Source of the DNA: Verrucomicrobiales bacterium
GTDB taxonomy: Bacteria; Verrucomicrobiota; Verrucomicrobiia; Verrucomicrobiales; DEV007
Length of the DNA: 64,000 nucleotides
Assembly (NCBI GenBank): GCA_002698785.1
Contig: PAAG01000005.1
Coordinates: 17,608 to 81,607, forward strand
Direction of reading: 5' to 3'
A program made the translations under genes and the position numbers. The notes beneath the pieces were generated by a model. That model saw only the letters and a list, made by a program, of their open reading frames with translations. It had not been told where the DNA came from and ran no database searches. Shown in pieces: positions 18,297-26,302 of the stretch (the stretch's first letter is position 1; every line of letters starts with the position of its first letter).

Positions 18297-19409
18297 TCAG
18301 GTTGTGTAGGTCGGTAGAGTCTCACTATTCCAAGCGGACGCGTCGAGACCACACTCTTCAGCAAGTTCGCGGAATCCGCCTACTTCTGCTGTGGTGAAAA
18401 GCAATCCACCCGCATCCAAGCTGAGCTTCGCGTTGTTCGCCTCAATTGTTCCCGGGAGCATGCAGCTCTCGTTTCCGTGGCCGAGAATGTCTTTCACCAC
18501 TGCGGTGATGTTTTCTGCCTGGTTGCGTCCGTTGGAGAAATCTCCTCCGGAGATCGCATCAGGATGAACAATCTGGAAGTAGAAAGCGGAAGTGGTTTTC
18601 TCTCCCGTTCCCTCAGCTTTTGCTGCGCGACCACGCAGGGTGGGGAGGGAACCTCCGATCGCTCCACCGTAGAGCTCGTTCAAGAGTCCGAGGCCGTAGC
18701 CCTTGTGGCGACCGAAAGGAAGAAGCGCCTTCACTGCAAAAGGATCGTCGGTAGGATTGCCGTTCTCATCCACACCAAAAGGAGCTTCCAGTTTCTTGTT
18801 CTCGCGCTTGTATTGCTCAACCTTGCCCATGGCGATCTCGGAAGTCGCCCAGTCGATCACCACAGGGTATCCGACAGCATCGGTAGTTGGGAAGCCCCAA
18901 CTGTGCGGGTTGGTTCCCAGGGTAGGGAATTTACCGCCAAATGGTACTACTTCAGAAAGAGTCGACGTGCAGTTCGTATAGGCGATGTAGCCACGCTTCG
19001 CAGCATCCATCACGTATCCGCCGCCCCAGAGGTAGTGAAACGCGTTATCGATCGCGACCGTCCCAGATCCGTACTGATCCGCGAGTTTGATACACGTCTC
19101 GATAGCTTCACAGGCGACAGCCTGGCCGAGTTTCTTATGGGCATTCCATGCCTGAACTGCGGGGAAACGAGTCTCCAGCACTTCGATCTCCGCTCCGGGA
19201 ACACAACCGCCGGATCCACTCCCGAAAAGCTCATCCAAGTGAAGTGCCTTCAGCGCGTTGTGCGTGCGGATACCGTGCCAAGAGGCTTCAGAGCACATCC
19301 GGGCAGCGGCAGCGGCTTCTTCCTGGCCGTATCCACGGTGGACGTAGGCTGCTGTGACAAGTTCCTCGTGTTGCTCACGGGAGACGACAAAATATTCCTG
19401 GCTCGACAT
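18297..19409 (-). CDS. Ldh-family (malate/L-lactate type) oxidoreductase
   Basis: The 370-residue product belongs to the Ldh_2 (malate/ureidoglycolate/2,3-diketogulonate dehydrogenase) family. Visible family blocks are AAAAARMCSEASWHGIRTHN at the N-terminus, a TNCTSTLSEVVPFGGK segment, and MGKVEQYKRENKK. Members use NAD(P) to interconvert 2-hydroxy and 2-keto acids in the cytosol. The ATG at 19409 (MSSQEYFVV) is the only good start. With the sugar-acid dehydratases of the window, a sugar-acid substrate is plausible but unproven. Confidence 0.86.
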   Translation of the reverse strand: MSSQEYFVVSREQHEELVTAAYVHRGYGQEEAAAAARMCSEASWHGIRTHNALKALHLDELFGSGSGGCVPGAEIEVLETRFPAVQAWNAHKKLGQAVACEAIETCIKLADQYGSGTVAIDNAFHYLWGGGYVMDAAKRGYIAYTNCTSTLSEVVPFGGKFPTLGTNPHSWGFPTTDAVGYPVVIDWATSEIAMGKVEQYKRENKKLEAPFGVDENGNPTDDPFAVKALLPFGRHKGYGLGLLNELYGGAIGGSLPTLRGRAAKAEGTGEKTTSAFYFQIVHPDAISGGDFSNGRNQAENITAVVKDILGHGNESCMLPGTIEANNAKLSLDAGGLLFTTAEVGGFRELAEECGLDASAWNSETLPTYTT

Positions 19410-19492
19410 GGCTCCTCTTATGGCGTGAATTTACTCCGCTTGCCAGCGGAAATTCACGTAAGACTACTGTGCGGAAAAATGCAGAAAACCAC

Positions 19493-19834
19493 TCAGGATT
19501 CCCTTTTTCCGTTCCAAGCACCGCCATTTGTCTCGGAATTCGCACCTCCCCATGTCCCGGTCAACGTGTTGCCATCTTCGGAAACTGTAAAGACACCGGA
19601 ACCCCATTCACCGTTTGGCTGCACCCACTTGTAGTGGAGCTTTCCTTCTTTCACCGTTCCTTCGATCGTTCCGCTGAATTTTCCCGAATACTTGCCGGTC
19701 AGTTTTTCCTCACCCTGTTTGATGATCAGCAGACCCCAGTTGGTACTCCAAGTACCGATAAAAGACGAATCATCAGCAAGAAGGGAACTGGCAGAAAGGG
19801 CGAAAACAGTCAGGCAAAGGGCGATAAATTTCAT
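19493..19834 (-). CDS. Small secreted beta protein
   Basis: The 113-residue product has a signal peptide (MKFIALCLTVFALSASSLLA) and a mature beta-rich domain containing GTWSTNWG, GKYSGKFSGTIEG and GTWGGANSETNGG. The Gly/Trp pattern is that of small lipocalin-like or GH-adjacent secreted domains common in PVC genomes; no function is known. The longer frame from 20056 adds 74 residues that overlap the divergent gene, so ATG 19834 is preferred. Confidence 0.7.
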   Translation of the reverse strand: MKFIALCLTVFALSASSLLADDSSFIGTWSTNWGLLIIKQGEEKLTGKYSGKFSGTIEGTVKEGKLHYKWVQPNGEWGSGVFTVSEDGNTLTGTWGGANSETNGGAWNGKRES

Positions 19835-19938
19835 CCCGAAACAGTATCGGACTGGGCCGGAGATACAATCCACATTTCCGTGATTCCGGATTTCAATTCC
19901 ATTGTCTCTCCAGGCGTAAATCGCTACTACTTCGCGAT

Positions 19939-20520
19939 ATGAAAAAGGTCTTACTATTCGCAGTTGTTTTCTCTGGCGCAATGGCTCTCGCATTTGCGGG
20001 AGAAAACAAAGAAGATTTCTCCAGCGAAGCCATGCCGGAGAACTGGAGCGCCGCAAAAGGGGAGTGGGCTGTCGCTGACGGATCTCTCGCTGGAAAAGAA
20101 CTCGCTACCGACAAGCACGCAGCAGTCCTGACATTGCCAGATTCGCATGCTGACTCGACGATTACATTTCGCTTCCAGAACACAGGAGCCAAAGCATTTC
20201 ATCTCAGCTACAACCATTCGAAAGGTCACCTCTTCCGCATCAAGATGGACGGCGTGAAGGCAGACCTCATCCTCGATAAGAATAAGAAAGATCCCACTTC
20301 TAAGCCCGTCGTTCTCGCATCGGGTGAATTCTCCCTGGACAGAGGCGAATGGTATACCGTCACCTGTACCGTAAAAGGCGACACCGTTGAGGCCAAATGT
20401 GGAGACACAGAACTGAAGGGAAGTCACCCTAACCTTACCAAAGAGAAAACAGGTTATCGTTTCATTGTCCAGGGAGACGGAGTGCTGATCGACGACGTTT
20501 CCTACAGCAGTTCGAAGTAA
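19939..20520 (+). CDS. Secreted DUF1080/LamG-like domain protein
   Basis: The 193-residue protein has a signal peptide (MKKVLLFAVVFSGAMALAFA) and a beta-sandwich domain resembling the concanavalin-like DUF1080 group: PENWSAAKGEWAVADGSLAGKE, ITFRFQNTGAK and FSLDRGEWYTVTCTVKGD. DUF1080 is abundant in Planctomycetes and Verrucomicrobia, in proteins thought to bind or cleave carbohydrates. A catalytic residue cannot be assigned. It is divergent from the small secreted protein and independent of the downstream minus-strand gene. Confidence 0.72.
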   Translation: MKKVLLFAVVFSGAMALAFAGENKEDFSSEAMPENWSAAKGEWAVADGSLAGKELATDKHAAVLTLPDSHADSTITFRFQNTGAKAFHLSYNHSKGHLFRIKMDGVKADLILDKNKKDPTSKPVVLASGEFSLDRGEWYTVTCTVKGDTVEAKCGDTELKGSHPNLTKEKTGYRFIVQGDGVLIDDVSYSSSK

Positions 20521-20525
20521 ACAAC

Positions 20526-21479
20526 CTACACGGGGTACAACAAATCCTCGCCCCGAAAGAAACGGGCGACGTTTTCGGCAGCTTCGAGGCGTCCTCGTTT
20601 TCTCTCCTCCCGAGTTGCCCCGGCGATGTGGGGAGTGAGAACGACGTTGGACATGGAGAAAAGTTCTTCATTCACGATAGGTTCTTCTTCAAAGACATCG
20701 AAAGCTGCTCCGGCCAGGTGACCATTCTTGAGCGCTTCGACGACAGCTGCCTCATCCATCACCTTCCCGCGAGCAACGTTGATAAGAAAGCTGCCCGACT
20801 TCATTTTTGAGAGCGATTCCCGATTAACCAGGTGCTTCGTCCTCTCCGTCAAAGGGACTAGGACAATCACAAAATCGGATTCAGACAACAGATCGTCGAG
20901 GGAGCGGAAATTTGGATCGTCGCTGGGCTGACTTCGAGTATGGATCACGTTCATGTCGAATGCCTGCGCACGGCGCTCCACCATTTTTGCGATGCGCCCG
21001 TATCCGATGATCCCCAGCGTCTTTCCGCCAGCGAGTGTGCTTTCCCATCGCAACGGTTCCATCCCTCGTTTCGCCCATTCACCCGTGCGAACAAACTTGT
21101 CCGTTTCCACAAGGCGTCGAGTCACTGCGAGTAGCAGCCCCATCGTGTGATCCGCTGTTGATTGGGCAAACGCATCAGGTGTATTCGAGGCTACAATGTT
21201 TCTTTTTCTCAATTCGCCGAGGTCGAGGTTGTCGATACCCATCGCTGCGTTGGCAACCATCTTCAATTTCGGTGCGGCATCGAGAAGTTCCGCGTCCACC
21301 CTCAATTCACCTTGAGAAATCAGCGCTTCGCAATCGCTGATCCGTTCCAGAACTTCAGCGCGTGACATCGGCGCTACTCCGGTATCTGGCCTCACGAACT
21401 CCACCATATCCTCAAGAGGGGCGAGATGACTGACGGGAAAAGGCAGCGTGACGAGCACTTTCGGGAGTATTGAAGGCAT
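20526..21479 (-). CDS. D-2-hydroxyacid dehydrogenase
   Basis: This 317-residue protein is an NAD(P)-dependent D-2-hydroxyacid dehydrogenase. It shows a Rossmann motif in GIIGYGRIAKMVE, the catalytic Arg in NVARGKVMDE, the Glu in FDVFEEEP and the His in LTPHIAG, which together make the Arg-Glu-His triad. Likely activity is glyoxylate/hydroxypyruvate or 2-ketogluconate reduction. I prefer ATG 21479 to 21512 because the family starts with a short PKVLVT-type strand. Confidence 0.9.
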   Translation of the reverse strand: MPSILPKVLVTLPFPVSHLAPLEDMVEFVRPDTGVAPMSRAEVLERISDCEALISQGELRVDAELLDAAPKLKMVANAAMGIDNLDLGELRKRNIVASNTPDAFAQSTADHTMGLLLAVTRRLVETDKFVRTGEWAKRGMEPLRWESTLAGGKTLGIIGYGRIAKMVERRAQAFDMNVIHTRSQPSDDPNFRSLDDLLSESDFVIVLVPLTERTKHLVNRESLSKMKSGSFLINVARGKVMDEAAVVEALKNGHLAGAAFDVFEEEPIVNEELFSMSNVVLTPHIAGATREERKRGRLEAAENVARFFRGEDLLYPV

Positions 21480-21574
21480 GACGTAGATTGATTTGGCTGA
21501 GACGCCAAACAAGCGGAAAGTGATTGCAAATTGAATTGCGTAAATCCGGAAAAATCCGATGATCGTGGAATAAG

Positions 21575-22414
21575 ATGAAACCGCGTTTCCTGCTCACTCT
21601 TGCTGTTCTTTTTTCCGTTTCCTCAATTATCGCGAGTGATATCATTCCCCTTCGGTTAGAAAATCGTTCAACAGAAAAGGTAGCGCTATTGCGAGGGAAC
21701 AACCCGGGAAAAGGAAACGAAAATGGAACTCTCGCCCCTGGACAGAGTAGAACGGTAAATTCAGTCAGGGGGCGGATCTGGTCTTTCATGGTGGATGGAA
21801 AACTCGTCGAGCACTACCGAACCACCGGTAGCCAGGACCAGGTTTTCTCGTTTACGAACGAAATGGTGAGGTCCGCATTCCCAGGAACCGGCCGAGGGAA
21901 AAAGACCGCCGCACCAGCCACATCGAATTCTCAAAGTCGTGGAGTCGATATGATCGGAGACGAAACGGGTTCTCGTTTGTCAGTAGAAGAGGCGACTCAA
22001 TACGTGAACCTCCACAACACAGCTCGCGCCAAAGTAGGTGTGAATCCGGTGAAGTGGTCACAGGAGTTGGCCGAATGGGCGCAGAAGCAGGCGACTGGAA
22101 TGGCGCGTTCTGGAGAGATTGGACATACTCCCAACTCACCCTATGGAGAAAACCTGGCATTCGGATCAGGGCCTTACTCGGCAATCATGGCAGTTCGTGA
22201 TTGGAATTCTGAAGAACAGTTTTTTAAGCGGGGTGAAGCGGCACGAATCTCGGGAAATCGAGTCACAGGGCATTACACTCAAATGGTCTGGAATCAGACC
22301 CGTGAGGTAGGGGCGGGAATCGCCACGATTCAGAAAGGCGCGTACAAAGGTTGGACCATCGTGGTCGGAGTCTACGATCCGCCGGGGAATATGAATGGCC
22401 GCCCTCCGTATTGA
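21575..22414 (+). CDS. Secreted CAP-domain (SCP/PR1-like) protein
   Basis: The 279-residue protein has a signal peptide, a Gly/Arg-rich middle part around 45-70 and a C-terminal CAP domain. Diagnostic blocks are LHNTARAKVGVNPVKW, ELAEWAQKQA, GENLAF, and GHYTQMVWNQTREVGAG near the end, which include the His and Glu residues of the CAP cavity. Bacterial CAP proteins are exported and of varied, mostly unknown function. It stands alone. Confidence 0.87.
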   Translation: MKPRFLLTLAVLFSVSSIIASDIIPLRLENRSTEKVALLRGNNPGKGNENGTLAPGQSRTVNSVRGRIWSFMVDGKLVEHYRTTGSQDQVFSFTNEMVRSAFPGTGRGKKTAAPATSNSQSRGVDMIGDETGSRLSVEEATQYVNLHNTARAKVGVNPVKWSQELAEWAQKQATGMARSGEIGHTPNSPYGENLAFGSGPYSAIMAVRDWNSEEQFFKRGEAARISGNRVTGHYTQMVWNQTREVGAGIATIQKGAYKGWTIVVGVYDPPGNMNGRPPY

Positions 22415-22671
22415 TGTGATGTAACGTATTTGTTTACAGGTTGTTGCGTGGATTAATTTGAGTGTTTTGATAGTCTTCCGAGGGGGCTTTTCTGAGAAAA
22501 GTCTTGGAGAAGTGCCTTTTCGGGTATACTCTGAACACGTTAACTGATGTCGAGAAGCCCGGCCCGGTGGGCAGGTGCTTGTTAGGTCTCTGATTGTTCT
22601 TTTGCTCTTCGGCCTTCCAACGCCCCTCTGTTCCTGGTACCGGGGTTGTCTGTTGAAGTTGATTGAGATCT

Positions 22672-23034
22672 ATGAAGTTATTTGTTGGAAATTTATCAAA
22701 AGACGCAACTGAGCCTGAAGTACGAGAACTGTTTTCCCCGTATGAACCGGTTCTGGAATTACACCGACCCCGTGACCGCGAGACGGGAAGCCCCCGAGGA
22801 TTTGCCTTTGTTACCTTGGCAGATCGAGATGTGGGAGAAAAAGCAATCGAAGCACTCAACGATTCGGAATTTGCCGGACGGAAGCTTAGTGTGAACGAAG
22901 CTGAGGACCGAGGTTTCAGAAGACCTGCTCCTCGTATCCACGAAGAGGACGATATTACCTCTGGAAAGACGAAGCCGGTCGATGACCGCCCCACGGACCG
23001 CACTGGTAAGAAAGTGCGATACAAGTCCATCTAG
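22672..23034 (+). CDS. RRM-type RNA-binding protein
   Basis: The 120-residue protein carries one RNA-recognition motif (about 1-78), with RNP2 LFVGNL at 3-8 and RNP1 RGFAFVTL at 42-49, then a charged, probably disordered tail. Bacterial RRM proteins of this size bind single-stranded RNA, often respond to cold and can act as RNA chaperones. The ATG at 22672 is well supported because the RRM begins at residue 2. The 257-base upstream region contains no gene and would give a long 5' leader, a feature of cold-induced RRM mRNAs. Confidence 0.92.
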   Translation: MKLFVGNLSKDATEPEVRELFSPYEPVLELHRPRDRETGSPRGFAFVTLADRDVGEKAIEALNDSEFAGRKLSVNEAEDRGFRRPAPRIHEEDDITSGKTKPVDDRPTDRTGKKVRYKSI

Positions 23035-23124
23035 CCTCGCGCTCGCCTTTACAGGTCAATCTCTGGGTGTTTGGACCTTTGACCGCTTGAGACAAACGAA
23101 AACACACCGCTACTGAATCGACCT

Positions 23125-23574
23125 GTGATTCGGACAAAATCCCCATTTCTGTTTTCTCTTTTTTGGATCGCAGCCTGTATAGGCAGCTTTCTCAACGCAG
23201 CGGAAGAGTCTGTCACCTTCACTGTTCCGCCAGGTGAGGAGATGCTGACGTCAGCAGACGGCGTCCTTTCGCTGAGTTGGGAAAGCGCAGGAGACGGGGT
23301 CATCTACGAGCTGGAACAGTCTGTCGATGACAGTTTCACTAATCCCACCATGCGCTACTCGGGGCCGGATGTGGGATCTTACCTCACCGGCCTCGCCGAG
23401 GGAGACTATTTTTTCCGAGTTCGAGCGAAAGGTGGAGAGTGGTCCGAACCGCTGCGTGCAAAAGTGACTTTCATTGATCGGCGAGTGCTCTGGATCTTAT
23501 TAGTGTCCGGTTTCGTCGTAGTTGCCGCGACGGTGGGAACAATTTTGACTGGATGGAGGAAAACGGAGTCATGA
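23125..23574 (+). CDS. Fibronectin-III-like protein with C-terminal TM anchor
   Basis: The 149-residue product starts at GTG 23125 with a signal peptide, continues with a domain that resembles a fibronectin type III or similar beta-sandwich (VTFTVPPGEE... GVIYELEQSVDDSF... YFFRVRAKGGEWSEPLRAKV), and ends in one TM helix (about 118-140) with a short basic tail. It therefore probably lies on the periplasmic face anchored in the inner membrane. Its stop overlaps the symporter ATG (ATGA), so it may assist that transporter. No family member is recognised. Confidence 0.7.
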   Translation: MIRTKSPFLFSLFWIAACIGSFLNAAEESVTFTVPPGEEMLTSADGVLSLSWESAGDGVIYELEQSVDDSFTNPTMRYSGPDVGSYLTGLAEGDYFFRVRAKGGEWSEPLRAKVTFIDRRVLWILLVSGFVVVAATVGTILTGWRKTES

Positions 23575-25001
23575 CAATTTTTGCCTCCATATCTTCTACC
23601 ACTGCCTGGGCGACAGTGATCGGCCTCGGTGCCTTATGGGTCCTCTTGGGATACTACTGGGGAAAGAAAGCAAAGGATGGCGAGGGATTCATGCTTGCCG
23701 GGAGGAACGTGGGGTTGGCCCTCGGTTCCGCGACAGCCATGGCTACCTGGGTGACGTCAAACACCATGATGGTAGCTCCTGTTCTCGCCCTGGAAAAGGG
23801 CGTCTGGGGAATGCTCGCGTATTCCAGTGCAGCCTTCGGGCTCATGCTCTTTGCTCCACTTGCCATCCGGATCAAGAAACTACTTCCGGAAGGCTTCACC
23901 GCTGGTGACTTCTTTTTGAAAAAATATGGGAGGCCCGGGTGGGCTATCTTCATGTTGATCACTTTACTCTACTCGATCACCTGGTTGGTCACGATGGCTA
24001 TCGCCGGGGGGAAATTGCTGGAGGCACTAGGGGGTATTCCTTACATGCAGGGCATGACGCTGATCATGGTGGTCTGCGTGGCCTACACACTGTTTGGTGG
24101 CTTGTTTGCCGTCATCGGAACAGACTTTATCCAAAGTTTAATCATTCTGATTGGCGTCGTTTTCATCGGTGTCATGATCGTGTTGAAACTCGATTTCGGA
24201 GAGACCTATGAATATGTCTCCGTAAACCAGCCTTCACTTGTCAGCGTGATGATGCCCGCGGCGTTATTGGCGTTCTTCAACAACATGCTCTTCGGATTTG
24301 GTGAAGTCTTCCACAACAACGTGTGGTGGAGTCGGGCATTCGCCATGCGGGACGATGTCGCCCCGAAAGCCTTTTTTGTTTCAGGATTGCTTTGGTTTCC
24401 TATTCCGATCGCAGCAGGATTTCTGGCTTTGGCGGCAGGTCCTCTGGGAATCAACGTTACAGATGCAAGTAAGGTGGGCCCCATGGTCGCCGAGCACGTG
24501 CTCAACGAATCAGGGATGGGGTCCTTTGCTTCCATCCTCATACTCGTGGTACTCTTTTGCTCGATTGCGTCTTCGATTGACTCGCTGCTTGCCGCGACTT
24601 CCGATCTGCTCGTGAAAGATCTGTATCTCGGCCTTGGTAAGAAGAAGCTGACCGATCATGGCTTTCGTAAAGTAGCTGCCGTCGCCATTATCGGAGTTGC
24701 TGTTCTCGCATGGACCATGGCAAAATTTGAGTGGAACGTCGGCCTCGTTCTTTACAGTGCCGGTGGCCTTGTAGCTGCGCTGATTTGGCCCGTCATCGCC
24801 GGGCTTTTCTGGAAAACTTACAATCGTAACATCGTCTTGGCCGGAATTGTGCTCGGTTGTATCACCGGATACGTAACATTCTTTAAAATCGAGCCTTACA
24901 TAGGAGCTCTATGCGGTGCGACGGTGTCTATGGTGTTCACTGTCATTTCCCGATTTGTGGGAGCGACGCCGCAGGAGAACTACACGGGCCAAACAACTTA
25001 A
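23571..25001 (+). CDS. Sodium:solute symporter family protein
   Basis: This 476-residue polytopic protein has about 13 hydrophobic segments and SSS-family features, including LGYYWGKKAKDGEGFMLAGR at the N-terminus, ATWVTSNTMM and the late GLFWKTYNR segment. SSS transporters couple Na+ influx to uptake of sugars, amino acids or nucleobases. The start at ATG 23571 follows a GGAG and overlaps the upstream stop. It is followed by a 39-residue membrane peptide. The solute cannot be read from the sequence. Confidence 0.88.
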   Translation: MTIFASISSTTAWATVIGLGALWVLLGYYWGKKAKDGEGFMLAGRNVGLALGSATAMATWVTSNTMMVAPVLALEKGVWGMLAYSSAAFGLMLFAPLAIRIKKLLPEGFTAGDFFLKKYGRPGWAIFMLITLLYSITWLVTMAIAGGKLLEALGGIPYMQGMTLIMVVCVAYTLFGGLFAVIGTDFIQSLIILIGVVFIGVMIVLKLDFGETYEYVSVNQPSLVSVMMPAALLAFFNNMLFGFGEVFHNNVWWSRAFAMRDDVAPKAFFVSGLLWFPIPIAAGFLALAAGPLGINVTDASKVGPMVAEHVLNESGMGSFASILILVVLFCSIASSIDSLLAATSDLLVKDLYLGLGKKKLTDHGFRKVAAVAIIGVAVLAWTMAKFEWNVGLVLYSAGGLVAALIWPVIAGLFWKTYNRNIVLAGIVLGCITGYVTFFKIEPYIGALCGATVSMVFTVISRFVGATPQENYTGQTT

Positions 25002-25005
25002 ACCC

Positions 25006-25125
25006 ATGTTTACTCAGATTTTTTTTCAGGCACTTATCTTTGTGGGACTTATCTGGTCGGCCATCGGATCGATCGCCCTCATCGTGCTTCTGGTAAGAGA
25101 TTGGAAAAACAAGAGGCTCTGGTAA
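25006..25125 (+). CDS. Small single-TM symporter accessory protein
   Basis: A 39-residue ORF four bases after the symporter stop encodes one strong TM helix followed by a basic cap (RDWKNKRLW). Its size, topology and position match the small accessory subunits that follow sodium symporters of the SSS and NSS types. The next gene starts 14 bases further with an AGGAG ribosome site. Transporter, small protein and carbamoyltransferase may share one transcript. Confidence 0.72.
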   Translation: MFTQIFFQALIFVGLIWSAIGSIALIVLLVRDWKNKRLW

Positions 25126-25139
25126 CTCGAAGGAGATGA

Positions 25140-26237
25140 ATGGATAAAAACTTGCCGAAAAACAAAGTATCAAAATTTTTAGAACCGCCTTCCGATTCGG
25201 AATCGTTGCGGCCAGAAGCAAACAAGCTTTTTCTCGATCACAAATTAGACTTATCGCTCCTTCGTGGACTGGTTGGGAGGTCGATTATTGGAGTGGAAGA
25301 CTTCACTCGTGAGCAGGTCATCGAGGTCTGCAAACTCGCAGCGGTGCTGGAAGAACTCGAGATTGCACGTTACCACCCGCTCGACGGTAAACTGATCATT
25401 ACCGCCTTTTTTGAAGCTAGCACACGCACTCGCCTTTCATTCGAAAGCGCCATACTGCGGCTGGATGGCAAAATCATCTCAATCGCAGATGGGAAGACCA
25501 CTGGTCAGGCAAAAGGGGAGTCGCTTCATGATATCGGCGAAATGTTCAATGCCTACGCCGACATGGTCGTGATGCGGCACACCGAGACCAGCGCTCCGGT
25601 AGAACTGCTCGAAAGCTTGAGGATCCCCTTGATCAACGCAGGAAACGGCACCGGGGAACACCCTACCCAGGCCTTGGCCGACTGGTATGCCTTACTCAAA
25701 TGGAACAACCACCTCCTCGACACTGCGCCGAAAGGGGAGAAGACAAACCGTTTTCACCTCGGGATACTTGGGACACCAGGGTCGATGCGTGCGGTGAAGA
25801 GCTTTCTCTTCATGGCATTGCTGTTCCAGTCGAACATCGAAAAAGTGACCGTCATTTCCGAAATGGCAGATCCATTCGGAGACGATGTGAAGGAACGCCT
25901 CTCAGAAGCTGACATCGATTACGAAGTAACCATCGAATTCGAAGATGCCCTCCCAACGCTGGACGTCATTTACATGAACTCCATCGCCCTCTTGGGGGGA
26001 ACCTATCAAAATCTCGATGCGCGTTTCCAACTCAACAGCGAAAGCAATCTGAAAAAGGGAGCAGTCATTCTCCACCCACTTGCAAGGAACGAAGAACTCG
26101 ACATGTCACTCGATAAGACAGCGCATAACCTGTATTTCTCTCAGGCCCACGGAGCCGTCTTTATCCGACAGGCATTACTTATGGCCGTTTTCAATAGACT
26201 GGACTCACTCGTCGAGCAGGTCGAAATAACAGAGTAA
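25140..26237 (+). CDS. pyrB: Aspartate carbamoyltransferase
   Basis: The 365-residue protein has the two carbamoyltransferase signatures: the carbamoyl-phosphate loop STRTRLSFE around residue 94, the KGESL lysine loop around 130, HPTQALAD around 174, and HPLARNEELD near the end. HPLARNEELD is the ATCase version of the carbamate loop, so aspartate rather than ornithine is the likely acceptor. It makes N-carbamoyl-aspartate for pyrimidine synthesis in the cytosol. About 35 extra N-terminal residues precede the usual start. It has an AGGAG site 4 bases before ATG 25140. Confidence 0.86.
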   Translation: MDKNLPKNKVSKFLEPPSDSESLRPEANKLFLDHKLDLSLLRGLVGRSIIGVEDFTREQVIEVCKLAAVLEELEIARYHPLDGKLIITAFFEASTRTRLSFESAILRLDGKIISIADGKTTGQAKGESLHDIGEMFNAYADMVVMRHTETSAPVELLESLRIPLINAGNGTGEHPTQALADWYALLKWNNHLLDTAPKGEKTNRFHLGILGTPGSMRAVKSFLFMALLFQSNIEKVTVISEMADPFGDDVKERLSEADIDYEVTIEFEDALPTLDVIYMNSIALLGGTYQNLDARFQLNSESNLKKGAVILHPLARNEELDMSLDKTAHNLYFSQAHGAVFIRQALLMAVFNRLDSLVEQVEITE

Positions 26238-26302
26238 GCTGACTCGGATATCCTATCATTTTCCATCATTTTAGAAATCCCCTAACGAAAAAATAATATA
26301 TC

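Noticed and set aside
18477..19634. 385-codon plus-strand frame opposite the Ldh gene
   Set aside because: It is antisense to a clear Ldh-family enzyme and has no protein-like features.
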